56,674 nt of DNA from Reclinomonas americana ATCC 50394 (taxonomy: Eukaryota; Jakobida; Jakobea; Jakobida), in NCBI GenBank assembly GCA_048213135.1, contig PS015355.1:1-56674 (forward strand), in the 5' to 3' direction. This document shows positions 44,076 through 55,761 of the stretch, piece after piece. The notes beneath the pieces were generated by a model. It ran no database searches. It saw only the letters and a list, made by a program, of their open reading frames with translations, and was not told where the DNA came from. The translations under genes were made by a program, and so were the position numbers. Each line of letters starts with the position of its first letter. Position 1 is the first letter of the stretch.

Positions 44076-45895
44076 ATGTTACCGAACATGCGACGTGTCT
44101 TCAGTGTGCGTCGCGTGGCATGGCTCTTTGCAGCGGCCTTGCTCCTCCTTGTCCTCCTGCGATGGTCATCCGTGGATCGCGCCACTCCACAAGCAGTGGT
44201 CTCCTCCTCACTGCATCACCATCACCACCACCATCACCAGCCTCCTCCTCCTCCTGCTGCTCCCCTTCCTCCAGCGCCACCAAGTCGACCTGTGACAGAG
44301 GACGACATGGATGCAGTGGAAGACGACGACACGGTGGAGCCAGCAGGCAGCGGTCGACCACAGCGACGGAAACGAATCACCATATCACCCAAGCCTCCTC
44401 CTCCTCCACCTCCTCCTCCTCCTCCACCACCACCACCACCACCACCACCAGAGGAGGAGAAGAGTGAAGCAGAGGACAAGCTGCGAGGCGAGACTCGGCC
44501 TGAGGAAACACCACCGCCACCACCGCCACCGCCGGCCAGCAGAACCGAGGCTGAGCTGGAGGCCGAGGCCACGGCATCTGCTGCATCAGTGGACTCTGCG
44601 ATCCACGACGATGTGGACGAGACTGGTGATGTGTGGCAGCCGCCTCCGTGCGAGCCCATGTCGTGGAACGGTGAGACAAGAGTGGCGTGTGTTTGCCGCA
44701 GCTGCTGCTGCTTCACGATTGTCATCGATTCTTCTGTGCAGAGTTCCGTGACACGTACAAGCCCGACTTTTTCAACGCATCGCCGCAGCAGCGACTGACA
44801 CCGGCACGATACTATGACGGATTCATCATGGGCGATGAGTTGGACCTGCTCGACATTCGTCTGCATGAGCTCGACGCGGTGGTCGATTACTTTATCCTCG
44901 TTGCGTGTTGTTGCTCGTTCTCTGTTTCTCCTCCCCCGCTCACCATCAGCGCAGGTCGAGTCACCGTGGACTCTGCGCGACAAGCCGAAGCCGCTGTACT
45001 TTTTGGAGAACCGACAGCGCTTCACGCGCTTCCTCAACAAGATCATTCACGTGATTATCGACGACAGTGAGCGGCCGCAAAAGTTCACGTACTGGGAGCA
45101 CGAGACGCTGCAGCGCAACGCCATTGGCAAGCGTGGTCTCGGCATGATTCCCGACGTGGAAGACGAGGACTTGGTCGGCGTGTCGGACATTGACGAGATC
45201 CCTGATCCACGCCTCATTTGCTTTGTGAAGCATCATTCGGGCCTGCCACCGGTGCATTTCGCTTGTTCCTCACTCTGCGTGCTGTGTGCACGTGATGGTC
45301 GTCGCTGATCGGCGTTTGTGCACAGATGCTTCGGTTGCGTGCCAAGTGGAACTTTGCCAGCTTTGCGTGGGTGCATGCACGCACCTCCGATGCTGCCGCC
45401 ATTATCCGCGTCAAGGACCTCAACGACCACGAGGGGCGCACCAACGAGGTTCGCCGTGTTGGTCTTCACCTGCCGGAGGGTCGGCTCGGTAGTTTCGTCC
45501 CCGCACAACACTGTCTGCGAGATTCTGCGCTCATCTCACCATGAACAGCCAAGGGCCACGAGGCGGCGTGGCACTGTTCGTGGTGCACGCCGCTGGCCGG
45601 CTGGAGCGTCAAGCTGTCGTCGTTTGCACACAAGGAGCTCAACACGCCGGAAAACAACAACCCCACGCGCTTCGCCGAGATGCGTCGCAAGGGCCACTGG
45701 TTCACCAATGAGTCGCACGGACGCCGCGCGCAACCCAACGAACGCCTGTTTGCGCCGAAATATGTGCTGGATCATCCGCAGCGGTTCGGCTACCTGATCG
45801 ACCCTGACTCGTCGGCAGGTGATGACCAGCCGCTGCCCACGGGACCACCTCCACTGGAGCACGACGATCCGGCACCGGATAACCACGGCAGATGA
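44076..45895 (+). CDS. GT17-family (MGAT3-like) N-acetylglucosaminyltransferase, type II membrane protein
   Basis: Five exons (44076-44670, 44742-44899, 44955-45251, 45326-45455, 45549-45895) give 508 residues. A short basic cytoplasmic tail and one membrane anchor (VAWLFAAALLLLVLLRW) are followed by a long luminal stem with eight consecutive His and a run of 19 Pro. The catalytic domain carries the GT17 pattern: YYDGFIMGDELDLLDIRLHEL, VVDYFILVESPWT, HVIIDD, GVSDIDEIPDP (the DxD-like acidic motif) and WHCSWC. The family includes the enzyme that adds bisecting GlcNAc to N-glycans in the Golgi; related activity is inferred. Exon 2 ends at a GTTGCGT donor, with the conserved FILVES motif split exactly there. 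A second in-frame Met at 44088 is an alternative start. Confidence 0.85.
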
Positions 45896-46082
45896 GTCAG
45901 ATCTTTTTTTTGTAAATATACGCAGTGTCTGCGAGTGTTGTTGTAGTTGCCTGAAGGACCGACGGGCGTCATTCATTGGGTTTTGGTGGACGCACACACA
46001 CTGGTCGACTCCGCAGCCAAGATCGATTGAAAAGGGAGAGGGGAAAGAACGAGGGCAGCTATTCTAGCTACGACGCCGCCGC

Positions 46083-48521
46083 TCAGAAGATTTCGCAGTG
46101 GAGACCCGACGAATTCGGCTGGCACATGCAGGCACCGGTGGCCAGATCGCACGTGCCGTGGCCGTTGCATGTCTCCACCGGGCGGCACTCGCAGTTCTTG
46201 CCGCCGATGCCGGGCAGGCACTGGCACTGGCCGTTGACACAGCCGCTGGAGTTGTTCTGGCCGTTGCAGTCTGTGGGGAGATCAAATTAGTCGGCCGACA
46301 AGGAGAGTGTGTGATGCGCAGCGGCAACGAACCGGTGATGGAGGAGCACACCGGCGGCAGCACCGGCACCTCGGGCACGCACACCTTGATCTCCAGCTCA
46401 AAGTAGTCCACCGCAGAGTCGTCTGCGGTGTCGCCACGTAATGAGTTGGTTGACACTGAAGGACAACTGAACGCAAGGAGCATACTTCACCTTGCACGAC
46501 AATGTCGAGGCGGCGAGTGGCCTTGACAAAATCGAGGACGGTGGCGTACGGGTTGTTGACCGCCGGGAAGGTGGCGGCAACGGTGCTCAGATCCAAGTCG
46601 AATGTGTAGCCACTGGGGTAGTTGCCGGACGTCCACGAGTTAGGGCGCAAGCACGCAGCACTCTGTGTATTCACACGGCGTGTGTCAGCAATTGCAAGCA
46701 GAGACGAATGGGGGGTGGACAGCAGCACAACGCAAGTACGAACTCCACCCAGGCAGACTCCGCCCGAAGCGACACGGGTGTTGTTGCTGTCGAAAGTGTA
46801 GAACCCAATGGTGTCGTTATCCGGAATGCTGCTGCCCACTGAGGATGATGATGGGCGTCAGCATCCAGTCGGAACACGTGAACAGCAGGCATCGTGCACG
46901 CAACGAGGCTTGGCCTTGAAGTGCAGAATTGCCGACACAATGTTGGTCGGCAGGTTGAGGAAGGAGTCACCCAGGAAGGCATCGGTGATCGCAGCGTCGA
47001 ACTGCTTGGCCGGGGCCGCGGAGGCTCCAGCGATGAGAATGGACAGAGCGGCGCTCGGAGACGCGTTCTCGACCGGCGAGGCAAAGTTGTCCTTTGTGCC
47101 GTGCAGCGTCGTCGTCGTCTGGCACTGGGCGCACTGTGCAGACATATACAGGGAGAGTGTCACAATCACACAGTTCAACACGCACGCGTGCCGATCGCCA
47201 ACGCAACAATGGTGTACTTGAGCTCGGCAAAGTCGACAGCGGTATCGTCTTGCACGACCACCTGTGCCGGGAGTGAGTGAGTGATACAGCAGGGCAAGCA
47301 GAACCATTGAGAACAAACCGACAGGTTGCGGAAGGTGTTCATGGCGGCGAGGAGAGACATTGTCGACTGCGGTCCAGTCGGCAGCGCGTTGATGTCCAAC
47401 TGCAACAGCCAGCAGGCATTTTCATGTGAGACTGAGCGGGTGGCGAGACAAGTGTGGTGTGTGAGAGAGAGCACACGCACCGTGAAGAGCTGGCCGTTGG
47501 CCGGGATCTGGAAGCTCGACCACGTGCCAAACATGTCCAGCGAGAAGCCAAAGCCGGTGCCAAAGTGGGCGCCCCACGTGGCCACCAGCGTGTTGCCGTT
47601 GTACACACGCAGACCGATGGTGTCGTTGGTCGAGCTGTTCTGGTACGGCTTGGCGCGAATGTTGAGTGTGCCCGCAGTGAGGTTGCTGCCAGTGACATGC
47701 GACGGCAGGGTGAAAGTGGTGGTGAAGAAGACGTCAAGAGGCAGCGCCTGGTCGTAGGCACGGTTGTGCGGGAACGGGTTGACAGAGTTGATCAGAGCGG
47801 CCGACGGGCTGGTGGCACCGTCGAGAGGCAGCGCGAAAAAGTCCTTCTGGCCTTGCAGGATGGTCGCGTCGGAGCAGAACAGCGGCGCCGGGCACTGCGC
47901 GGGGCAATGACAGAGTCAGCGCGTACACACAAGGAAAGACCGAGAGGAAGCGTCGTCATTGTCGTCACCGTCTGGTCGCAGCGCGGTCCGCACTTGCCGT
48001 TCTGCACAGGAGTGTGAGACGCACAAAAGGCAGGAAGCAGAGGTACGAGGCAGCAATCCCTCTCACCGAGCACGTGTTGCAGTCGTTGCCAGTCCAGCCA
48101 GCAAAGCTAGAGCACAATAAAGGGAGAGAAAGCGTGAGGTGAAGTTCAGGAACTCAGAGCGAACATATGATCGATCACCATTGGCACAGGCCATTGGCGT
48201 TGCAGGTTCCGTGGCCACTGCAGGACTCCACAGGGCGGCACTGGCACTGAGGGCCTGCACAAAATGTGCGGTTAAGAAGAAAGACAACGGGCAGAAAAAA
48301 CCAAAGCTTGGCGCCAAAACAGCAAAAACAAAAAAGACAACCCACCGCACATTCCCACATGCACACTCTCGCACACGCACACATAGATTCGCACAGAGGG
48401 GGGGAGAGAGACACGCGCACACATGCTCAGGGGCATCGTGTGTGCCACATCACCACATGCGCTGTATGTCGCCACAGAAACAGCAAACTCGGCGGACTTC
48501 TCGTGACATGATTGCATCTCG

Positions 48522-48571
<50 letters not shown>

Positions 48572-48784
48572 CACACACGCACCATCAATGCCAGCATAGC
48601 AGCGGCACTTGTTAGTGCCCTGGTCGCAGAAGCCGCTGGCCTGGGCGAGGTGCCAGTTGCAGTCGAGGTTTCGCACACACGCACCACCACTGGCCTCCAC
48701 AACGTGGAGACATGAGAGTGCAAGCACCGCCGCCAGCAGCAGCAGCAGCGTCGGGGTGGACTGCAGAGGGGACGGGGAGCGCAT
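46083..48784 (-). CDS. Secreted EGF-like protein with a duplicated beta-rich domain
   Basis: Twelve exons (48784-48583, 48254-48179, 48106-48067, 48001-47969, 47894-47481, 47399-47319, 47261-47208, 47133-46905, 46838-46732, 46662-46491, 46422-46333, 46270-46083) give 561 residues. A signal peptide (LLLLLAAVLALSCLHVVEA) is followed by Cys-rich EGF-type modules (CRPVESCSGHGTCNANGLC). Two tandem copies of an approximately 170-residue domain come next, each ending with VVVQDDTAVDFAELKY or VVQDDSAVDYFELEIK. Two closing EGF modules end the protein (CRPVETCNGHGTCDLATGAC). I do not recognise the repeated domain; its alternating hydrophobic pattern suggests a beta-sandwich. N-glycosylation sequons are frequent (NSS, NDT, NLS). 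No transmembrane or GPI signal is visible, so a secreted matrix or adhesion protein is likely. Exons 7 and 8 use GTTGCGT donors; the exon 9 donor (GTTGTG) is less certain. Confidence 0.78.
48536..48570. repeat. (CA)n microsatellite
   Basis: A run of about 17 CA units inside intron 1 of the secreted EGF gene. Confidence 0.95.
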
Positions 48785-49992
48785 CTTGTTTAGGGTGGTG
48801 TGAGATGCGCGTTCTACAAACAAGAAGCGCGAGTGAAACTATGAGTGAAATTGAGAAAAACTGCGCGCGAAAAGTAACGGTCAAATGCGCACATCTCGTG
48901 CAACGCGATTTTTGTGGACAAGTGGGCGAGGGTAGACAGGTGGATATGAGCTGCAGTGTGGATGCGGAAGCATGTGTGCAGAGGAGAAGTTGACAGAAGT
49001 TTTGGTTGTCCGATTTGTTCGCACTTTCGCGGAAACAGGATTCCACAACATTGTGAGCGCTGCAGAACGACCTTCGTCACCGTGAACGGTGCAACTGTGC
49101 TTGCTCAATGTCAAATTGCGTAAAACAAATGTTGCTGCAAGAGAAACCGTGAATCCAAAATCGATCGAGTTCGAATTCGAATTCGAATGCGAAGCGTTTC
49201 GGAAGGCACTGCTTGCAGATGTTCTTTGCCGGCTACGGAGATCTGCAAGGTACGATCAACGTGGCGCCGAAACAAGCGCGGATGTCAACGCTGCAGTTGT
49301 CAAATCCATCGATTTCGATCGATTGTGGATCCGGACGGTATGTTGCATTTCTGCCGTCGCAGTCCGCTCTCCAACAGAGGAGCCCAGCCCTCTAGAGGCA
49401 CAAATGTCCGGAACATCTTGCAACCTGCAGCACAGCTTCAGCAATCTCCTCGGTCGCGAAAAACGCTTCGAATTGTCGAGGCGATCTGATCCGGAAAGCG
49501 AACTTGCCAGACGGCCGGAAGCCAGCCAACGCTGGTCCAGCCGGTCGTCTGCTGCACTTTATGCTCTTTTTTCTGATCATGCTCTCAACCTTCACCCGTC
49601 ATGATCAACCCGGCAAAGTCGACGTCGGAAACATCCGATCGCAAGCACGAGCTCGACGTCGACTGCTTCAACGCCAGCATTAGCCATCTCGACTTTCTCT
49701 CAGTGTTCACGTGATGTCTGAGTTTCTGGTGCTCACTCAAGATGGTGATCATCATGCAGCTGCTGCTGTTTGGATTAGCTATAGTAAAGTTGTTGTTGTT
49801 GTTGTTGACTGCTCCAGGTCTGCACACAGCCGGCGCCGCCAGTCTGTCAATACAAAACAACAGCCAATACACACGCACCCAACCCCCGCAGCGCTGCGGG
49901 ACGATCGCGAAGCATGAGCCCGGGACGTCGCAAATGCAAGCATTGAAGTCCCGCTGCGTGTCCACACTCCCCTTCCCTCTCCCGACCTCCCC
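48785..49992. other. Intergenic region between divergent secreted-EGF and MFSD8 genes
   Basis: 1.2 kb with no recognisable gene on either strand. It includes a palindromic cluster TTCGAATTCGAATTCGAATG near 49170-49192 and repeated CGATCGAT-type words to 49325. A copy of the dispersed 27-bp element lies at 49736-49762. Both promoters must lie here. Confidence 0.55.
49736..49762 (+). other. Dispersed 27-bp element, copy 2
   Basis: Reads CTCAAGATGGTG, ATC, ATCATGCAGCTG and differs from the minus-strand copy at 4304-4330 at two positions. It lies 230 bp upstream of the MFSD8 start codon in the same orientation as that gene. Confidence 0.5.
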
Positions 49993-52657
49993 ATGAGCGG
50001 CCGCCACGGCTCTGCCCCGCGCATACCCACCTCCTCCGCCTCCGGAGGCCCGGGCTCCCGGCGAGGCGCCGACGGCGACTCGGATCGCTTTGGCCGCAGT
50101 GAGCACTCTGCTCGCTTCGCCGACGACGACGACGACGGCGATGATGGCGCACTGGTGGATGACGTGGCAAGACGAGGCGGAGGCGGAGGCGTCCCTGCGG
50201 AGGACGATGATGACTCAGACGATGCAAACACTGCAAACATCATTGATGGCGATGCAGATAAGGATGATCGCGCGCTCTTCAGGCACGTATGAGACACTCA
50301 CGCACACACACGCACACACACGCACATACACACAGCAAAGGAGTGCGCATGTGACAGTGCGAGAAATTCATCTTGTGCGCATGTCTCTTTCTCTGTCTTT
50401 TCGCGCACGAGTGTGTGACTCTGTGTGTGTGCCTGTGTGCGTGCGCGTGGCTTGTGTGTGCGTGCATGTTGCTGATAATTTCTCCGTCATTTCATTAGTC
50501 GCAACACGTTCACCATGCGCGCTGAAAAGTTGCGATGGCGTTCCATTCGGCTCATGTATTTGACCACGTTCCTCTCGTCTACAGGTGAGTTCGTCTCTTA
50601 TGTACACGCACGCACATGCTTTCTCTGTCTCTCACATTCGCGGACTCGCATTCAGGCTTTTCGGTGGTGCTTCCGACGCTGTGGCCTTTTCTCGACAAGG
50701 AGGGCGGCACCAAGGCCTTCCTTGGCTACGTGGTGGCCAGCTACAGCCTCGGGCAGCTCATTGGCAGTCTCATTTTCGGCTACTGGTCCAACCACTCGCG
50801 GCGTGTGATTCCGCTGGCCGTGGCCACCGCCATTACGGCCGTCGGCAACTTCCTCTACTGCTTCACTGTGGCGATGCCGTACTCGCATGCGTGGAACTTG
50901 TTCATCTCGCGTCTCATTGTGGGCATTGGTGCCGGCAATGTGGCTCCGGCACGCTCGTATGTGTCGCAGGCCACCACGTTGAAGGAGCGAACAGGCGCCA
51001 TGGCGTACATGAGTGCTGCGCAGGGTCTCGGCTTCATCTTTGGCCCAGGTGAGTTGAAAGGGCACATGAGCGTTCATGCACGTACAAGCACAGGGGCACT
51101 CTTCTCACTCAGTTGGTCTTTGCACTCAATCGTTTTGTCTCTTACGCACTCATTACCTTCCTCCTTCCTTCGTTCTCTCCTTCCTCCTCCACGCACTTAC
51201 TATACCAGCCCCTTCTCATCTCCACGCTCGTTCTCTCCTCCCTCTTCCTCTCTCTTTCTTGCTCACTTGCCCTTCCTCCCTCCCCTTCCCCTCGCCCTTC
51301 CTCCCTCCTCCCTCCCTCTCTACACCCCTCCCTCCCCTCCCCCTTCCCCCTTCCCTCCTTCACTCTCTCCTCACCCTTGTTGCACCGCAGCCATTGGCGC
51401 GGCCTTCTCATCCATGAACCCGGGTTGGCACTGGAGCATTTTCGAGTTTGACTTCCTCACCGGACCTGGCTACCTGTCGGCGGTGTGCGAGACCGTCAAT
51501 TTCGTGCTGGTCGTCCTCTTCTTCACCGAGCACACCGTGGGCGACGCCGATGATGCCAGCGAGGCGGCGCCGCTGATCACGCCCGTGTCGCAGTCGAGTT
51601 GCGTTCCTCTTATTTCTCCTCCCCCTCTCCCTCCTCTGTTACTCACCCTCCCATCACAGGCCGCGGCAAGACCATCAACACTGTGGACGGCGGCGACTAC
51701 CAGAACAACTCGGACGACGAGCGCTCGGAAGCCGTCAGCCTGATGCTCGGTCACTCCAGCCTCCACCGCTCCGTGTCGAGCAGCGTGCGTGACCTCAAGC
51801 GCGACATGAAGGACCCGACGCAGTATTCGAGGCCCGACATTCTCGGCGTCATCATGGGCACCATCATCTTCTTTGCCGTCATTTTTGTGTTTGCCATTTT
51901 TGAGACGTTTCGTGCATGCCTCCTCTCCCTCTCTCTTTTTGTCGCCGCCAGCACTCACTCACTCTCCACGTGCAGCATTCTTACACCATTCACCATGGAC
52001 GAGTACAGCTGGTCGCGCCAGCAGGCCGATTTGTATGGCGGCATCATCCTCGGCTCCGTGGGTCTCATCGCCGTGTTTGTGTTCATCTCGGTCAAACTCC
52101 TGGTCAAGTGGGTCGGTGAGCGACAACTGATGCTCGCCGGCTACGTGGTGATGACGGTGGCCTTTGTGTTGATGGTGCCATTCGCCGGCATCCCCACACC
52201 GTGCACCGACAATCCGTGGTGCGCCGACATTCCGCAACTCAATCTCGGTCAATTCCTCGGCGCCTGCTTCCTCATCGCCCTCGGCTACCCGGCCACCTCG
52301 GTCATGATCTACTCGCTGTACTCGAAGATGCTCGGCCCGTCACCGCAAGGCACATGGATGGGCATCCTGAACGCCGTCGGTGCCGGCGCGCGCATGATTG
52401 GCCCCATCTATGTCACCAATGTGTACGACAAGTGGGGCCCGCGGTGGGCCTTTGGCGGTGTCGCCGGTCAGATGGCCGTGTCGGTACTCATCTGCATCAT
52501 CTTCTGGCGCCGCTTTGTCGATCATCCAGACTCGGTGCGCAAGAGTGGCGCCGACGCGGTGGCGCCCTCCACCAACAGCGGACCTGGCAGCTTCCGGCGG
52601 CCGCTGCCCGGCAGCCGTCGCGGGCCAACCTCCGTACAACACCACATGGATCTATAG
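49993..52657 (+). CDS. MFSD8: MFSD8/CLN7-like lysosomal major facilitator transporter
   Basis: Six exons (49993-50282, 50499-50584, 50656-51048, 51391-51597, 51660-51906, 51976-52657) give 634 residues. The core aligns in order with human CLN7: GFSVVLPTLWPFLDKEG, VASYSLGQLIGSLIFGYWSN (containing the MFS loop 2-3 motif), RLIVGIGAGNVAPARSYVS, TLKERTGAMAYMS, FTMDEYSWSRQQADLYGGI, LYSKMLGPSPQGTWMG and YDKWGPRWAF. Human MFSD8 is a lysosomal chloride channel/transporter mutated in neuronal ceroid lipofuscinosis. An acidic, Gly-rich N-terminal tail of about 100 residues precedes the first membrane helix and is specific to this protein. Phase requires exon 1 to end at a GC donor (CTTCAG|GCACGT); the nearby GT gives a frameshift. 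Exon 4 uses GTTGCGT and exon 5 GTTTCG. It converges on the carboxypeptidase gene, 167 bp away. Confidence 0.9.
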
Positions 52658-52824
52658 TGTCTGCAGGACTGACTGCTCGCGGAACTGGCATTTCGCTCTC
52701 TTTTTATCATGCCCACAGTTCTCGCTTGTCGACGCCCTCGACGTTGCTCCTTTTTTGTTTGGTGGAATCCGCATTACAATCTTTTTGTTTCCATAGAGAA
52801 GAAAAAACATGATTATGTTGTTTT

Positions 52825-55236
52825 TTACAGTGGCTCGTGGGCAAGGAAGCGGCGCACCATTTCAAAGGCGCGCTCCGGCTGCACAGTATTGCGTACAGTG
52901 AGTAATCGGGAGAGCGTGGGCGATCGATACGAGGGAGTGTAACTTGGGAGCTCGGCACCATGTGGCCTGCGAATCGAATGCTCGTGTACGTCATCTTGTC
53001 GTAGTCAATCGTACGACTGTGACGGGGAGGTGAGTGAGATGGATGGATGGTGCGCCGTTTCATCATGGTCAGCGTGAATGAACTAACCCGGCCACTTGCT
53101 TATTGACTGTCCACACCCGATAGGGCGAGATGGCTCTCATGCCCAGCATGTCCATCCACAGTCGCGTGCCGGGGAACGCAACAACACTGCGTCGATGGTG
53201 AAGACGTTAGTGTGCAAGCTCAGCAAGGGAAGTATCCACCACACGTACCTGTCGACATCACCCGAGTAGATGAGAATGCGCAGATTGTGCGGCAGCAGCT
53301 GCTCGTACACCGGCAGCAGTGATCGCAGCATGTCGCTGTCGTTCCAAATCATTTCGTCGCCGGTACAGCTCGTCCACTTGAAGGTGTTGGGCAGCGGCCG
53401 CCGTGTTGCGTGAATGGCGTTCTGTGGCAAGTCATGGGCGCGAGAGTCTGTAACGAGCAGCAACAATACACGACATTATCGAATGCACGCAACCCACACA
53501 TCCGATCGACTCAGATACGTCTGCGTGTACTGATCGACGCACACGTCGATGGGCACGTCGGAGAGACGATGTCTCGCCCGTTGCTGCCAGGCGCGGTGCA
53601 GGACAGTGTATGCCGAGTGGCAGTTGGAGGCGGAGGCGAACTTGGCCAGGCGCGTGGCTCGGTTCTGCGTACCAAATCAGGTGCTTGCGCGCAAAGGTAA
53701 AACAATATGCACACACACACTCACCGTGGAGGAGCTGAGGCACACATCGTTGAACAGGTCGAACTGGTCAATGTTGCTGCGGCGCAGAAGAAAGGGCAGC
53801 GGTAAGCGGGCTGCAGATGGAGCAAGCGAGAGGGGGGCGGTGCACGGCAGTAAGTAACCCCATGTCTTTCAGCGCCTGCTCCAGGAACGGCTGGCACTGA
53901 TTGTCGGGTGTCGGCTGGTGCGGCGGCGGACCGGTACAGTGCTGCACCAGGCCCTGGTACCTGTTGAACGAAGAAGCGCGTCAGTGCAATGCACCCCCGG
54001 GCAAGAGAGAGGTGAGGATGAGGAAGGACGAAACGTCGTGTTGGAGATCACGTTGAACTGGCGCCACATGGCAAACTGCGACCAGTCGTCCACTCCGGAC
54101 CACGTGTACGCGTTGCCGACCATCATGCCCTTCAAGTTGATGTGCAACTGTGGAGGGGCACAGAGGAGATTAGCAGGAGTGAGAGTGATAGAGAGAGAGA
54201 AGGAGAGTTCCACGCACGTTTGACGAGTTGCGGTTTCCATTGACAATCGCCAGTGCCAAGTCGGGCGCATAGTGACCCGTGTACGACTCGCCCGAGATCC
54301 AAAACTCGCGCTCTCGCAGCTTCGGATACTGCGAAGCCTGTAGTGAGCACTTTTGTCCAGGCACTGCGTGGTCCTCTTCGTCACAGACCTTGGCAAAGAA
54401 CCGCTGCAGGAACGCATACGTGTCGGCAATGGTCGCAAAGTCGCCCGTGATGTAGTCACTCGGGTCGTCCGAGTACGAGAAGCCGACCGGCGCCGGCATC
54501 TGCACACGCGCAGTTGCTGTTGAGCAACACGAAAAGCATGATACACACTCAAAAGATGACTGGCGACACCTCCAAGAACAGCATACTGGCCACGCGATTC
54601 CACGACCACGGATTGAGCTGCAACGAGCCTCCATCCGAGGCCGGAATGAACGGACCCAACTCCTGCGCACGTGAGCGTTGAGCACACGTACGTGTGGGGC
54701 ACACAGTGCCTGCTGTTATACCTCAAACAGTCCCTCCAGTGAGGAACAACCCGGTCCTCCATTCAACCACAACACCTGTGCCTTATGTGTGGGACAAGAC
54801 AAGCAAACACAGTCAGTGGAGGAAGCGTAACCAGTGGATCCCTCGCAGGGTCTCTTTGTGACTCTGTCAGCCAGTAGAACAGGTTGCTGTGTCGTCAATG
54901 AGCGTCAGTGATGACTGGAACACACGCACACACACATACTCTCTCTCACACACACACTTCTCTCTCTTTTCTCTCTTCGCTCTCTCTCTCTCACCGATTA
55001 TGCGCAGCATCGACTTGCACATATCCCGCGTACTGCTTAAAGGCAACACCCGCTGGTTGGCCCGGTAACCTCTCAATCACATCGCTCTCTGCACAAAAGT
55101 TGTCTCAGTGACCACAGCGCGCGTGAATGAAGAAGCCAGCAAGAAGACGCAGACCATCGTGCTCTTGTTGTTGTTGTGCAGCACAGTAGCACACAAGTGC
55201 GACCAGACAGCACAGCGCGACAACCAGCGCGCGCAT
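52825..55236 (-). CDS. Serine carboxypeptidase (S10 family), secreted or lysosomal
   Basis: Fourteen exons (55236-55155, 55088-54995, 54886-54832, 54781-54722, 54662-54570, 54499-54218, 54147-54035, 53960-53859, 53776-53725, 53664-53500, 53421-53249, 53186-53088, 53016-52944, 52878-52825) give 498 residues, the usual S10 length. A signal peptide ([17 protein letters not shown]) is followed by [17 protein letters not shown], the oxyanion segment [13 protein letters not shown], the nucleophile motif [12 protein letters not shown] (Ser), [15 protein letters not shown] Asp motif and [11 protein letters not shown] (His). The catalytic triad is complete. S10 enzymes remove C-terminal residues at acidic pH in vacuoles or lysosomes, or after secretion. 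The cofolding N-terminal [12 protein letters not shown] strand is also present. Exon 7 ends at a GTTTCG donor. It shares a divergent upstream region with the gene at 55762. Confidence 0.92.
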
Positions 55237-55761
55237 GTGACACGAAAGTGACGGAAGAATGTGTGACACGCGACGTTCTGGAGTTGTGGCTTGCACTCGA
55301 GGAGTGAGCGTCGTGTGGCGAGGACTCCTCTCACAGTGCTGCAGCCCAGTGTGCGTTCTACTGCATGAAGAGCAGTGAAAGTTGTGGCTCTCGACGTCGC
55401 GATCGACGTGCACGTGTTCCGCAGGCCTCCAGAAGGTGCACGTGCTTTCCCGTACGCAAACGATACAACTGCGCATGCAGTACTTCTAGGTGGTGCCTAG
55501 CTCGGTGATCACAAGCCGCTGCGTGCAGTGCTTCGTGTTTCCGAAAGCAAACTGCATCTCGATATCGACTTGCACTCGCCCACACCTATCGCTTTCCCTT
55601 TGTGCCTACACAACGCAACAAAAACTAGTTGCATGCACTGCATACACCGTTCCAAAGGACCTCCTGTCAAACACGATCGACGTCGATCGCGGTCCTCTTC
55701 TCATATCAATCACCTCCGACACACACAACAGCGCGATCGATCTCCGCCTTGGCCTTGTCTC
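55237..55761. promoter_or_regulatory. Putative bidirectional promoter region (carboxypeptidase / unknown gene)
   Basis: 525 bp between divergent start codons, without recognisable coding or RNA genes. It includes the words ATCGACGTCGATCGCGG and GCGCGATCGATC near 55676-55745. The call is by gene geometry only. Confidence 0.35.

Noticed and set aside
49089-49604. 172-codon ORF on the plus strand in the intergenic region
   Set aside because: Composition follows the palindromic words (EFEFEFE), with no homology and no splice-supported continuation.
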